Positions 34,569 to 43,900 of a DNA stretch of 64,000 nt are shown in pieces; within the stretch, counting starts at the first letter, position 1, and each line of letters starts with the position of its first letter. Below the pieces are notes generated by a model. That model ran no database searches. It saw only the letters and a program-made list of their open reading frames with translations, and was not told where the DNA came from. Source of the stretch: a virus; the IMG/VR virus record IMGVR_UViG_3300025778_000010, positions 1 to 64,000 of that record; one strand, 5' to 3'. The translations under genes were made by a program, and so were the position numbers.

Positions 34569-35480
34569 CTATAAACCAGTAGTTAGGGTGTGGATAAAAC
34601 CAACCATTACTACTACTCCACAAATTGCAGCCAATGTCCTATAATAGTCTTTCCAAACCGCCCCAAAATACCTTTGCCCTAAAAGCATGCATTTATGGAG
34701 TGGTGACAACATATAGCCAGACCAGCCAATTGCAAACAAGACTGGCAAATAGGTGATGCCAAAAATTGATGCTGTAAGAGCCACAACTCCAGTAAATTTT
34801 TCGCTGCTTCCAAAGGCCCAGCTCATAAAAAATACTAAAAGAAGTATTGGGAACAACAGAACGTGCTTATCTGTATTAGCTAACAAATGATCAAAAAACC
34901 CTGAGTTATAATAAATTATATTGCCAATAATATCCAGAGCTAGTACAAAAAGTACTGTAAAAATTCCTTCTTTAAGATATTTGATTCCATCTAAATTTTG
35001 ACGTTCTCTATGGCCTCGAACAACAATATCTACATCTTCTTCTTTAACTACCCAAAAATCATAAACTAAACTACAAATAATTGCTGCTGTAAGAATTGGC
35101 CAAATACGTCCAAAAAAACTCCAATACCCAATATGTAATGCAGCCATAGGTAATATAACTGATGCTTCTAATGGGGACCAAAAATAAAAATGATGTGCAT
35201 TTAGATAATCAACAATAGCAAATTTTTTACGTTTATTTGGATCTTCTGGTGCAATAGTTCTTAGTACCCCGCCAGAAATAACTGTCCTACCGTTAATTGG
35301 CATTACAGCGGTAGTTGCAGAAGTTAATACCATGACCGCTCTTTTTGATTTAATTCTATTTGCTAACCAACCAAAAACTGGTTGAAAGACATCATATTTT
35401 GTAGCATAATATGAAAGTACAAGAACAAACGCTAATGCTGCAACATATTGCCAATCTGTTAATAAATAACTAAGTGTCAT
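34569..35480 (-). CDS. DUF401-like polytopic membrane protein (303 aa)
   Basis: At least six hydrophobic segments (YVAALAFVLVLSYYA at about 12; PILTAAIICSLVYDFW at about 127; FTVLFVLALDIIGNIIYY; VLLFPILLLVFFMSWAFG; VVALTASIFGITYLPVLFA; LAAICGVVVMVGFIHTL). Two phrases resemble DUF401 transporters: SATTAVMPINGRTVISGGV (equivalent of the family's first 'P-x-P/N-G-x-x-x-S' loop) and WSGYMLSPLHKCMLLGQRYF (family 'G-x-x-L-SP-x-H-x-C-L'). DUF401 belongs to the ion-transporter superfamily and its substrate is unknown. It is shorter than typical family members (about 400), so may be reduced. Overlaps the upstream gene by four bases. A transporter in a fibre region is very unusual. Confidence 0.5.
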   Translation of the reverse strand: MTLSYLLTDWQYVAALAFVLVLSYYATKYDVFQPVFGWLANRIKSKRAVMVLTSATTAVMPINGRTVISGGVLRTIAPEDPNKRKKFAIVDYLNAHHFYFWSPLEASVILPMAALHIGYWSFFGRIWPILTAAIICSLVYDFWVVKEEDVDIVVRGHRERQNLDGIKYLKEGIFTVLFVLALDIIGNIIYYNSGFFDHLLANTDKHVLLFPILLLVFFMSWAFGSSEKFTGVVALTASIFGITYLPVLFAIGWSGYMLSPLHKCMLLGQRYFGAVWKDYYRTLAAICGVVVMVGFIHTLTTGL

Positions 35481-37120
35481 TTTTCAACTACCAATACATA
35501 TATGCCATTCCACCAATCTTTTTCAGATTCAGTAGAATTTAGGACTTTCTTTGAATATAAAACCTTAAGGTTAGATTTTACTATTCCTTCATTTGCTCCC
35601 GCCACAACATTAGTTCCGTTAGCATCATCAAATATCATTATAGCGTTTTTAGCAAAAGATTGTGAATAATATAAGACAGCTTTTGCTGTAGTTTCTTGAT
35701 CATGTGGTCCGTCATAAAAAAACAAATCAATATTTTTAATTAAAGATAAATTTACATCAAACAAATCTGTATTACATACAAAAATTTTGTTTTCTCCAGC
35801 ATATGGCTTGATGTTTTTTTTAAATTCTTCTAAACTATTAATATTTGGAGTTAATATATCTAATCTTTCAGGTTGTGGTGCAATTTCCCATTTATCAACA
35901 AAATAAGCATTTAATTTATTATCTTTAAGGGCTGAAGCTGCGGTAGCACCTAAATATGATCCTACCTCTAAATAATTACTTGATTCTTTTGCTAAAGAGT
36001 TAATTAAAGATTGCACTCTTGAACTTGTTAACCCTGGAACATCAATATCAAGGTCCACATTTACAGAATCAACTAATTGATTAATTACAAGAGTAACTTT
36101 ATCATTTTGTTTTTCTGGATATTTAGCTTTAATAATTTTGTCACAAAATCCACAATCCCAGCAATCAAACTTGCAGTTTTTAATTTTATTACGCCATACA
36201 TTAATGGGTTTATCAACAAGATTTGTCTCTTCAATAAAATCGTTAAAGCCATCAAAAAGTATTGGTTCGTTTGCCACATACTTTTTAATAATATCCATAG
36301 TCTCACGAAGCCTTACATGAGACTCTCGCCCATGCATCTTAATTACATCAATTCCTAAATTATCCAAAAATTCCTGCCAATCTTCACGCCATGGTGGAAA
36401 ATTAGCTACCTTAAGGGATGTAGCAGCATCTTCTTTTTGCCATTTAGGGCATGATACACGACTTATTGGATCATTAAAATATTGTGGTCCTTCTGAACGG
36501 GTATTATTAAATTGATAATGCTCATCCATCATAATACAACCGCCATAGCAGCCTTCATTTGCAAGTAAAGATAGTTTAACGCCATATTTTTCTTTAGCTT
36601 TTTTAAATCTTAAAAGCTTTTCATGATCTCTCATAAGATCTCTGTCAAGATTAATATAATCAAATCCTGCTTTAGATAACTTTTCAATATCTCTAGGTTC
36701 TGATACATTTCTAAGAATTGTATTTTTTACAAACAACTTTGGGAATTTAGATTTAATTTGTCCCGTTGACATCCAGTGGGTGTGAGGAATTGTAGCTGAT
36801 CTAATACCTGCATCATATAAAGGCTTAAAGTTTTTAATCCATAGGTCTAAGTTATCTTGTGAGGGCCTTACCTCTATATTGTTAAAAACTGCTGATGCGG
36901 TTACACCAGTAAATTCTTGAATATTTAAAGCTAGATCAATTAAATATTTATGATCTTCTTCTCCACCAATAAAATTATCCCCCATAGCATCTTGTGTAAA
37001 TGGGGGTATTCGGCAGGTAAAATAAAAATCATAGATAACATGATTGTACTCTTTAAGGAATAAGATAAATTCCTCAAGCTTATCTGGAGCAAGCTTGGGG
37101 TTTAAAGGAACACTAAACAT
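35477..37120 (-). CDS. U32-like protein fused to a class I methyltransferase (547 aa)
   Basis: Residues 1-330 resemble peptidase family U32, whose members (UbiU/UbiV, TrhP/RlhA type) bind a 4Fe-4S cluster and help hydroxylate small molecules or RNA. FDYINLDRDLMRDHEKLL is followed by LLANEGCYGGC (Cys191, Cys195) and HYQFNN, then Cys224, then a tight CKFDCWDCGFC cluster (Cys316, 320, 323, 326). Residues 380-547 form a SAM methyltransferase of the Methyltransf_24 kind: NYLEVGSYLGATAASAL (motif I) and DLFFYDGPHDQETTAKAVLY. The fusion could couple oxidation and methylation on one substrate, as U32 plus methyltransferase partners do for wobble uridines in tRNA. That function is speculation; the domains are moderately secure. 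Confidence 0.6.
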   Translation of the reverse strand: MFSVPLNPKLAPDKLEEFILFLKEYNHVIYDFYFTCRIPPFTQDAMGDNFIGGEEDHKYLIDLALNIQEFTGVTASAVFNNIEVRPSQDNLDLWIKNFKPLYDAGIRSATIPHTHWMSTGQIKSKFPKLFVKNTILRNVSEPRDIEKLSKAGFDYINLDRDLMRDHEKLLRFKKAKEKYGVKLSLLANEGCYGGCIMMDEHYQFNNTRSEGPQYFNDPISRVSCPKWQKEDAATSLKVANFPPWREDWQEFLDNLGIDVIKMHGRESHVRLRETMDIIKKYVANEPILFDGFNDFIEETNLVDKPINVWRNKIKNCKFDCWDCGFCDKIIKAKYPEKQNDKVTLVINQLVDSVNVDLDIDVPGLTSSRVQSLINSLAKESSNYLEVGSYLGATAASALKDNKLNAYFVDKWEIAPQPERLDILTPNINSLEEFKKNIKPYAGENKIFVCNTDLFDVNLSLIKNIDLFFYDGPHDQETTAKAVLYYSQSFAKNAIMIFDDANGTNVVAGANEGIVKSNLKVLYSKKVLNSTESEKDWWNGIYVLVVEK

Positions 37121-37681
37121 TTATAAATCTATCTTTGCTTCTTTTTCAGGGTACTTTTGAATACCAAAATTATAATGCATTAAATCAGATGTCTCTTCCA
37201 TATCTTTGCACTCGTCAATTCTTTCTTGCATACCTTTTTTTCTTGCATAAAGATCTTCTAAGGAAAGGTATCCCATTTCTGCTTTAAAAATATCTGGAGT
37301 ACCTAAAAACATGTAAAGTTTGTTATTATAATATTTATTTAACATACAATGCATGATAGCTTTTTCAAATAAATGAGCATTATATTTATCTTCTTCTGTA
37401 AGCGTATATCTTAATTTTTCGCCAACTTGCTCTAATTTATCTTTATCTGTTTGATCATATTGATTGGTGTCTGGCCTTACATTAAAATAACCTTTTCTAC
37501 GTCCAGCAAACTTATAAGCTAAAGCTACTTTTTCTGGAATCACCATGCACTCTGGCAGAGTATCTCTGTAAACAATAAATTCTTCTGTTCTTCCAATAAG
37601 AAAACCTGCATATTGACCAATTTCTTCAATAAAACCTTTTCTTTCATTTACTAAAGAATGCTCATAAATAAAATAAATCAT
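37121..37681 (-). CDS. Unknown protein of the U32 cassette (186 aa)
   Basis: The start at 37681 lies one base after the stop of the 244-residue gene. An upstream ATG would add 15 residues inside that gene. The N-terminus (MIYFIYEHSLVNERKGFIEE) includes a strand and helix. Also visible are RKGYFNVRPDTNQYDQTDKD and a helical C-terminal half (LEDLYARKKGMQERIDECKD). Not recognised. Translation is coupled to its neighbours on both sides, so it likely works with the U32-methyltransferase protein. It could be a partner or substrate-binding subunit; no catalytic motif is evident. Confidence 0.5.
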   Translation of the reverse strand: MIYFIYEHSLVNERKGFIEEIGQYAGFLIGRTEEFIVYRDTLPECMVIPEKVALAYKFAGRRKGYFNVRPDTNQYDQTDKDKLEQVGEKLRYTLTEEDKYNAHLFEKAIMHCMLNKYYNNKLYMFLGTPDIFKAEMGYLSLEDLYARKKGMQERIDECKDMEETSDLMHYNFGIQKYPEKEAKIDL

Positions 37682-37682
37682 T

Positions 37683-38417
37683 TTATAAATCCAATTCTGC
37701 CCAACCAGCTTTATCTGAACTTTCAAGTTCTAACTTATTCATAACATCTTTTTGTACTAATTCAAGTGTTTTTTGAGTAATAATTGTTTTTTCAACAGCA
37801 TTTTCTAATGCTTTCATTCTTACTTCTTCTGGAAGTTGATAGATAGCTTCAAGATTACCACCATTAATTCTTCCATAGAACATTAAATCATAAGCAGCTT
37901 GACCGCCAAGGCGGGTTGCCCAAAGTTCTGCCTCTAAACGCTCTTCTTCATCATAATCACCAATAATGTCTATATAACGTCTGCCATCTGGCATTTTGCC
38001 TTCTTCAGATTCATTAAACTTAGTAATTAAAGCCATATATTTATCACGTTCTTCGTAAACCATTGTAACTAAATTTTTTGTATTGTAAATAGATCTTTCT
38101 TTTTCACGAATTGTAATATTATGAATTTTCTTTTGAGCAGGAGAATCTGTTTTTTCTAATAATTCTTTTTCTAATTCTACTTCTGCTTGCAATTTTTCAA
38201 TTTTAAATTCATATTCAACAATATTATCTTCTCTTGATTTTAATTCAAGAAGAAATTGTCTTAGCTTTCCAAAATTGCTATATTGTGCTCCTCCAACAAA
38301 GTTATCAATCTTAAATGTTGGAACGCCCCAATTTCTATTTACTGCATATAAAAGCATATCTCTTTGTTCTTTTGAATAGCCGTCAACACGACTTGTAATA
38401 TCGTTAATATATCTCAT
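37683..38417 (-). CDS. Unknown coiled-coil protein of the U32 cassette (244 aa)
   Basis: First gene of a coupled four-gene cassette, 15 bases after a fibre gene. It has a strongly charged coiled-coil from about residue 60 to 160 (EYEFKIEKLQAEVELEKELL, then REKERSIYNTKNLVTMVYEE). An N-terminal helix (DGYSKEQRDMLLYAVNRNWG) and a C-terminal helical region ending EKTIITQKTLELVQKDVM follow. No known domain recognised. Similar long helical proteins occur in aquatic myo- and siphoviruses as accessory genes. The gene could form the scaffold of the complex, but this is inference. Confidence 0.5.
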   Translation of the reverse strand: MRYINDITSRVDGYSKEQRDMLLYAVNRNWGVPTFKIDNFVGGAQYSNFGKLRQFLLELKSREDNIVEYEFKIEKLQAEVELEKELLEKTDSPAQKKIHNITIREKERSIYNTKNLVTMVYEERDKYMALITKFNESEEGKMPDGRRYIDIIGDYDEEERLEAELWATRLGGQAAYDLMFYGRINGGNLEAIYQLPEEVRMKALENAVEKTIITQKTLELVQKDVMNKLELESSDKAGWAELDL

Positions 38418-38432
38418 TAATTTATCTTTCTT

Positions 38433-39350
38433 TTATGATCGTTGTGAGTTGTATGCAGAACTTCTGCCTGCGGGTCCTTGAGGTTGCATTGAAGATCCGC
38501 CCTCGTACCCTGAATCTGTTATATAGCTATAACGCCAAGCTCTTCTGTTTTGTGATCCATCGTAATTACCCATGCAGTATTGATGGTCTTGACCCATATC
38601 AAAGTTTTCTTCTCCGCAGTTACCAATTGGTTTTGAAACGTTACCTACGTTTGTTTCTGTTGCAACTGACCAACGACGTAAATAATAGCCTCCATTATAA
38701 CCTCCTTCATTACCTGCATAAAGGTAATTTAATTTAGAGGAAATACCTTTTTGTTGACCCCAATATCCACAAACGCTTGATTGTGATTGTGTTTCTGTTG
38801 CAAAAACAAATTTCATACCAATATTATTGTCTGCCCATGTATAACCAACATATTCATGATAAAAAGATGAACCACCCGAACCACCAGTAGTGTTTGAATA
38901 AGCATTTGACAAAGATGTTTGCCAAGTTGCATTTATCATATTAAATTTTACGATAGTTGTTGAAACATTTGCATTACCGTAAGCAAATTGTTGTTCTTTT
39001 TGCATAAATACACCTGAATTACCCAGTGAAACTGGAGCTGAAGCAGCAGTTGAGCCAACTTCTGTTCTCATATTAAACTGCATTACTGCTGGATCTGAAC
39101 CACCTACACCATTATTAGCTTTTGTAATCCAAGCTACGTTGTCATTGGCAAATCCTCCTGGATAACCCGTAGCTGCTGTAAGCACATCTCCTAAAGAAAC
39201 TGGAGTATCATTTGAGTGTAAATATCTATTTACATTTTTCCAAGGTGAGCTATTTTGGTATCCAGAGTGAACATACCCTGTTGTGATAACAGTTCTTAAT
39301 AAAAAACTTACTCTTGGATTATTGTGAATAGTACTTTGTGGAAATGGCAT
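38433..39350 (-). CDS. Tail fibre protein, cyanophage-like adhesin (305 aa)
   Basis: Gly/Asn/Tyr/Ser-rich structural protein with adhesin motifs AYSNTTGGSGGSSFYHEYVG and CMGNYDGSQNRRAWRYSYIT. The ending is Gln/Pro/Gly-rich (SSMQPQGPAGRSSAYNSQRS). Style resembles phage fibre tips of aquatic phages. It is followed by the four-gene cassette and preceded by a chaperone-like gene (overlapping at 39350) and a small sandwich protein. The N-terminal 60 residues likely connect to the preceding fibre elements. Receptor unknown. Confidence 0.6.
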   Translation of the reverse strand: MPFPQSTIHNNPRVSFLLRTVITTGYVHSGYQNSSPWKNVNRYLHSNDTPVSLGDVLTAATGYPGGFANDNVAWITKANNGVGGSDPAVMQFNMRTEVGSTAASAPVSLGNSGVFMQKEQQFAYGNANVSTTIVKFNMINATWQTSLSNAYSNTTGGSGGSSFYHEYVGYTWADNNIGMKFVFATETQSQSSVCGYWGQQKGISSKLNYLYAGNEGGYNGGYYLRRWSVATETNVGNVSKPIGNCGEENFDMGQDHQYCMGNYDGSQNRRAWRYSYITDSGYEGGSSMQPQGPAGRSSAYNSQRS

Positions 39351-39859
39351 TATGAACTCACAATGTAGCTTAATTTAACCCCTTGAACGTTAAGAGAAGG
39401 ATATTTTACGTCAAATGGATCAGCAATATTATCTGGCAAATCTCTTAAAGCTTGGCGATATTCAATAATTTTTTGTTGATCTTCTGCAGAAAATTTAGAA
39501 AAATAATCTGAAAGTACAAGATAGTCTGTTTCCTTAATCATATTATTTCTATTATATCTAATAGCATTAATTTGAGTATTAACTGATTCTAATTTTTCAT
39601 CATCAGTCATGTCAACTGCAACAACATGTGATGTTGGAACATTATTTTCAACAACTGTTACATACTCTAATTTTTGATTTTTTGGATCATATCCAGGTAA
39701 TGTTGGGTTAGATACAACTGGTTTCCAATCATCAAAACCAATTACATGTTCTTCATTAATATCTGCTGGAAATAGCGTTGATGGATAAAGAGATCTGAAT
39801 TCATATTCAGAAATAACTTGACCCAAAGAACCATCTGAGTTAATTTTTGCAAAGTTCAT
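39350..39859 (-). CDS. Tail fibre assembly chaperone-like protein (169 aa)
   Basis: The start at 39859 makes an ATGA overlap with the preceding stop; an ATG 33 bases earlier would sit inside that gene. C-terminal region INAIRYNRNNMIKETDYLVL, then DQQKIIEYRQALRDLPDNI, is a clear match in style to the phage tail assembly chaperone family of the PF16778 type ('R-x-x-RN-x-x-x-x-x-TD-x-x-x-L'). The N-terminal half is a beta domain (AKINSDGSLGQVISEYEFRS). It lies between a sandwich protein and the 305-residue fibre, so it probably helps trimerise that fibre. Confidence 0.65.
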   Translation of the reverse strand: MNFAKINSDGSLGQVISEYEFRSLYPSTLFPADINEEHVIGFDDWKPVVSNPTLPGYDPKNQKLEYVTVVENNVPTSHVVAVDMTDDEKLESVNTQINAIRYNRNNMIKETDYLVLSDYFSKFSAEDQQKIIEYRQALRDLPDNIADPFDVKYPSLNVQGVKLSYIVSS

Positions 39860-40257
39860 CGTGTATCCTTCATTACTATATTGCCTCTCCAAGTTGTACC
39901 ATTATCATAACTTACAAATGTTAATGTGTCAACTCCTGTGCTTGTTAGTGTTGGTGGGGTTGCTGATGGATATTTTGAACCCGCAAATGTTAATGTATAC
40001 TGTCCTCCATTTGTAATGGATATTGAAAATGATACTGTACCTGAAGATGGAACGTTAATTGGGGTTAATGTAATTGAAGCTCCTGCTGTAAAAGTAAAAT
40101 CATTATATTGAGAAAGATCTAGGTTTGTATTAGTTGTTAAAGTTCCAAGATCTTGTCTCTTTGTATTATAACCAGCAAGTGTAAATGTGTTTGCTGTTAA
40201 ACCTGTAACAGTTGCACCTGTAAAACTGGCATTAATTACATCTGATAAATTTGTCAT
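39856..40257 (-). CDS. Beta-sandwich fibre segment protein (133 aa)
   Basis: TAATG coupling with the upstream gene fixes the start at 40257, five codons after an alternative ATG. Strand pattern TFTAGASITLTPINVPSSGT, then SISITNGGQYTLTFAGSKYP and TFVSYDNGTTWRGNIVM. It has the same layout as the 149-residue protein at 31462..31911. The 'D-NGTTW-x-G' ending is common at fibre tips. Role inferred as small adhesin or collar protein. Confidence 0.5.
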   Translation of the reverse strand: MTNLSDVINASFTGATVTGLTANTFTLAGYNTKRQDLGTLTTNTNLDLSQYNDFTFTAGASITLTPINVPSSGTVSFSISITNGGQYTLTFAGSKYPSATPPTLTSTGVDTLTFVSYDNGTTWRGNIVMKDTR

Positions 40258-40928
40258 TAGAATACTCTCCATCCATATGTGGAGTTAGAGTAAATAAATC
40301 TTTTACCCGCTCCATTTACGTTAAAGTTAAATGTTGTTATTGAACCTTGAATAATACCACCTGCACCTGCAGTAACAGTAAATGGAGTTGATGCTGATGT
40401 TCCTGCAGCATCTACAATAATAACTTCTGCTCCAATTGATGGGGCAGAAGGTAGAGTAATTGTAAGTCCTGAAGCTGGAACCACAAAATATCTATCTCCA
40501 TTTACAGCAAGTTTATTTGCAGTAATAATTTGCCATGGATTATAGGAAGCTAAAGCTGAAACTGCAGCAGATGCTGAGTTTGCTGTTGCTGCAATATTAG
40601 AAGAAACTGATTCAAGAGAAGCAATGCGACCATTGTGGTTTGTATAAAGAATATTTAAAGCATTGTATTGGCTTGATAGTGATGATACAGCAGAACCATT
40701 TGATGTTCCATTTACAACGTTAATTGTTGAAGCTCCTGCAGCTGCTACTTGAGCAATTCCCGCATTTGTTGCACCAACAACGTCATTAACACCCAAAGAT
40801 GTTCCTAAAATTTGCAAAGCTTCAGAAAGATAAAGAATATCTATAGCAGCAATAGTGCTACCTTGTAAAGCATCAATTCTGTTTTGAATAGTTCTAGTTT
40901 CACTACCCAGCGATGTATAGTCTGTCAC
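40257..40928 (-). CDS. Fibre anchor and beta-tip protein (223 aa)
   Basis: N-terminal 60 residues match the 110-residue anchor protein at 34146..34478 (DYTSLGSETRTIQNRIDALQ, LGVNDVVGATN). A long coiled part (LSSQYNALNILYTNHNGRIA) follows. A C-terminal beta domain ends GGIIQGSITTFNFNVNGAGK, then FIYSNSTYGWRVF. This is typical of short fibres with an Ala/Ser-rich stem and globular tip. Sharing the anchor implies both proteins dock at the same site. Coupled to the next gene by TAATG. Confidence 0.55.
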   Translation of the reverse strand: MTDYTSLGSETRTIQNRIDALQGSTIAAIDILYLSEALQILGTSLGVNDVVGATNAGIAQVAAAGASTINVVNGTSNGSAVSSLSSQYNALNILYTNHNGRIASLESVSSNIAATANSASAAVSALASYNPWQIITANKLAVNGDRYFVVPASGLTITLPSAPSIGAEVIIVDAAGTSASTPFTVTAGAGGIIQGSITTFNFNVNGAGKRFIYSNSTYGWRVF

Positions 40929-40940
40929 TTTATCTCCTTA

Positions 40941-43900
40941 TTATGCTTGTGCTTCAGTCCAAGACAAACGAGCCAAAATATTAGCCGATGTCAAACCAAT
41001 GTTTGTTGCTGTAATTGTAAGAATATCTGGTCCATTAGGAAATGCTGGCCACGCTTGGTTTCCATTACCTGAAAGAATTGATGTTCCTAAATCTCTAACT
41101 TGTGAAAGATCAAATACGGTAGAGTTATAAGCTGTACCACCGCCGTTATCTGAGTAGAAAGCAAACGCCTGATCTCCGCCAGAAACTGTAGTTATTGGGC
41201 TGGTAACTGGAACGCCAGTTACACCCGTATTATCATGGTAAATAACTTGTGCAAGTGAACCTGCACCTACACGAAGTAATTCCCAATCGTTAGGAATTGT
41301 TACGCCTGTTGGAAATGATGCTGGGTTATGAAGTCCCTGAATTAAGAATTGTCCTTGAGCAAGCACACCAACAGATGATAGCTTTAATTGCATGGTATTA
41401 ATAAGTTCACGAATACCATAGTTTCTTCCAATACCATTATCTACTGAAGGAGCAATACGAATTGAAATAAGTGGGTATGCTCTTTGTACGTTACCAAAAC
41501 TTTGTGTTACAACACCTGCAGGTGTAACAATAGAAGAAGGTAATGTAGATGTATTTGAAATTGTATAAGTAATATTTTGACCTGAAGAAGAAATAACGTT
41601 AAATGTTCCGTTATAAGTTGTATTTTCAGTTACAATTGCAGATGTTGAGCTAACTGAAGTAGATACCACGTTAACTGCTGCTTTATTATAAGTAAATGTT
41701 GTAGATGATGGAGCAGATGTAATTGTATATGTTCCATTAAATGTTGTATCAACACCTGAAACTGTTACTGTTTGTCCCGCAACAAGGTTGTGAGCACCAG
41801 AGGTAGTAAGTGTTGCAACTGTTGATGTTAAAGATTTATTTACAATTTGAGCAACTGTATTAACACCAGAAACTGTTATATTGTATCCAGCTTGGATGTT
41901 GTTTGTTCCTGATAATGTTAAAGTTGCAGTTCCTCCTGTTGCAGACTTAGATGCTACAGAACCTGTTACAGAACCAGAACCTGGAACCTGCATAAAGCGT
42001 TGCATACCTGCTGTAAACAAAAAGTTTTTATCGTCATCAAAACGTCCATCCATAATAACAGATGAACCCCAGTGGCTAATTACTGGTGCACAAGTATTTG
42101 TAATTGTTTGTACTGATACTTGAGCGTTACCTGTTCCATTTTGAATAGATGAATCTGGAATAAATGCAACGTTAGCTGATGTAGCAGACAATGTTGTTGC
42201 AACACCAGAAATGTAAGTTGTCATAGGTTGTCTGCGGTTAATATTAACTGCGTACCCACCTGCTGATGATACATAAGATGTATTTGTAATTGTATAAGAA
42301 CAAATTTCAGTATTTTGATCATCTTTAATAATCAAATATCCTGATGTTGGCCAATATTGAATGTTATCTACATACATAACAATTTCTGTAGGGTTAAGTG
42401 TAGAGCCTACAACTGCAGATCCGCCTGAAACTAAACGGGCATTAAAGAATGGTGAGTTAATAGCCTCATAACGTGCAGGTAAGTTACCTGAACGCATATA
42501 AGCTTCTGTATTAATGTTATTGTTAGCCATTTTGTGGCAATAAAGAATATTTCCTTCTGTAGTACGGAAACCAAAACGAATAAATCCTGCACCATACCAT
42601 GTATAGTCAATATAAACCATCTGCATCTTTGATGGGTCAAGTGTATATTGTGATGGACCTGTTCCATCCATTCTATCTACGTTCCACTGAGTTTGTGGGA
42701 CACGAATTTCTTGAGTTAAAATATAACGACAGTTAGCATTTGTTGAACCTTTATATGATGGAGAAATTTTCATTGTTGTATCGTTATTAATTTCAATAAC
42801 AGTATAGTTGGCACCTTTAATAACAATTTGGTTTCCAACCACAAGCTGCTTACGGAATCTTGTTCCTGTTCCTGTTACAACGTTAGAATACTGTGTAACA
42901 GCAACTTGTCCGTAAAGTTCTTTCTTTGAAAAACGACGAACTACATATAAGTATTGTCCATCGTATTCAAAAAAGAATCCATTTTGATCATTATATAGTC
43001 CGCAACGAGTTGCTGCACCTGTCCAAGAAAGAGCGGTAATCTTTGTATCAATACCGCCTGGCTGAGCATCTGTTGCAAGCATATTTTGTGTTAAATTCAT
43101 TACATAAGTAAAAGAATTTGGCCCTGTTACTGTTGCTACAGTAAATGAACCATTCCATGGGTTGTAAGAACCTGCGGTAGTTAAACCTTCAACCAAAATT
43201 GTGGCACCTGGTTGTAATCCGTGTGCTTGAATTGTAGTTGTTGTAACTGTTACGTTACCAGCTAGGTAGTTGGCTGCTTGAATTGAGTCAATATCATATG
43301 TTGGTGTAAATTTAGCACCAGTTGAAAATTGAATTGCTTTACCTGCTTGATAACGGAAATTACGTCGAGTTTGACGAATAACACGGGTTCCACATACGTT
43401 ATCTTGTGTTGAAAGAATTACACCACCATCAAATGGACGGTGTTGAACGAATCCGTTTGGCTTAGCATATAAACCAGTATTTGTTGTAGTAACAGGATTT
43501 GTAATTGTTTGATTTGCATAAAATTTAAACGTTGTTGGATTTGGAACGTTAATAATTCTATATTGACCTTGAATAGTACATGCTGCATTTTGATTACCAA
43601 TAAGAATTGGTTGTCCTGGAAGCAATCCATGTGCTGTTGGAGTAATTACAGTAATTGTAGAATTTGCTGCACCGTCTGAAAATGCTGTCCATGCATTAAG
43701 GCCAGCGGTTGTAGTGCCTCCTGGGATGTGAGCAGAATCATAAATTCCACCACCCGAAACGTTTGTTAAAGTTCCATCTTTAATTGAACCTGAAACAACT
43801 CCAGAGGCTTTGTACGTAAAGGTATATCCATCTGCAGAAACAGATGCTACTGGGTAAGTTCCTTCAGCAAGAGTATTTGTAGCTTCTTGTATAGAGATAA

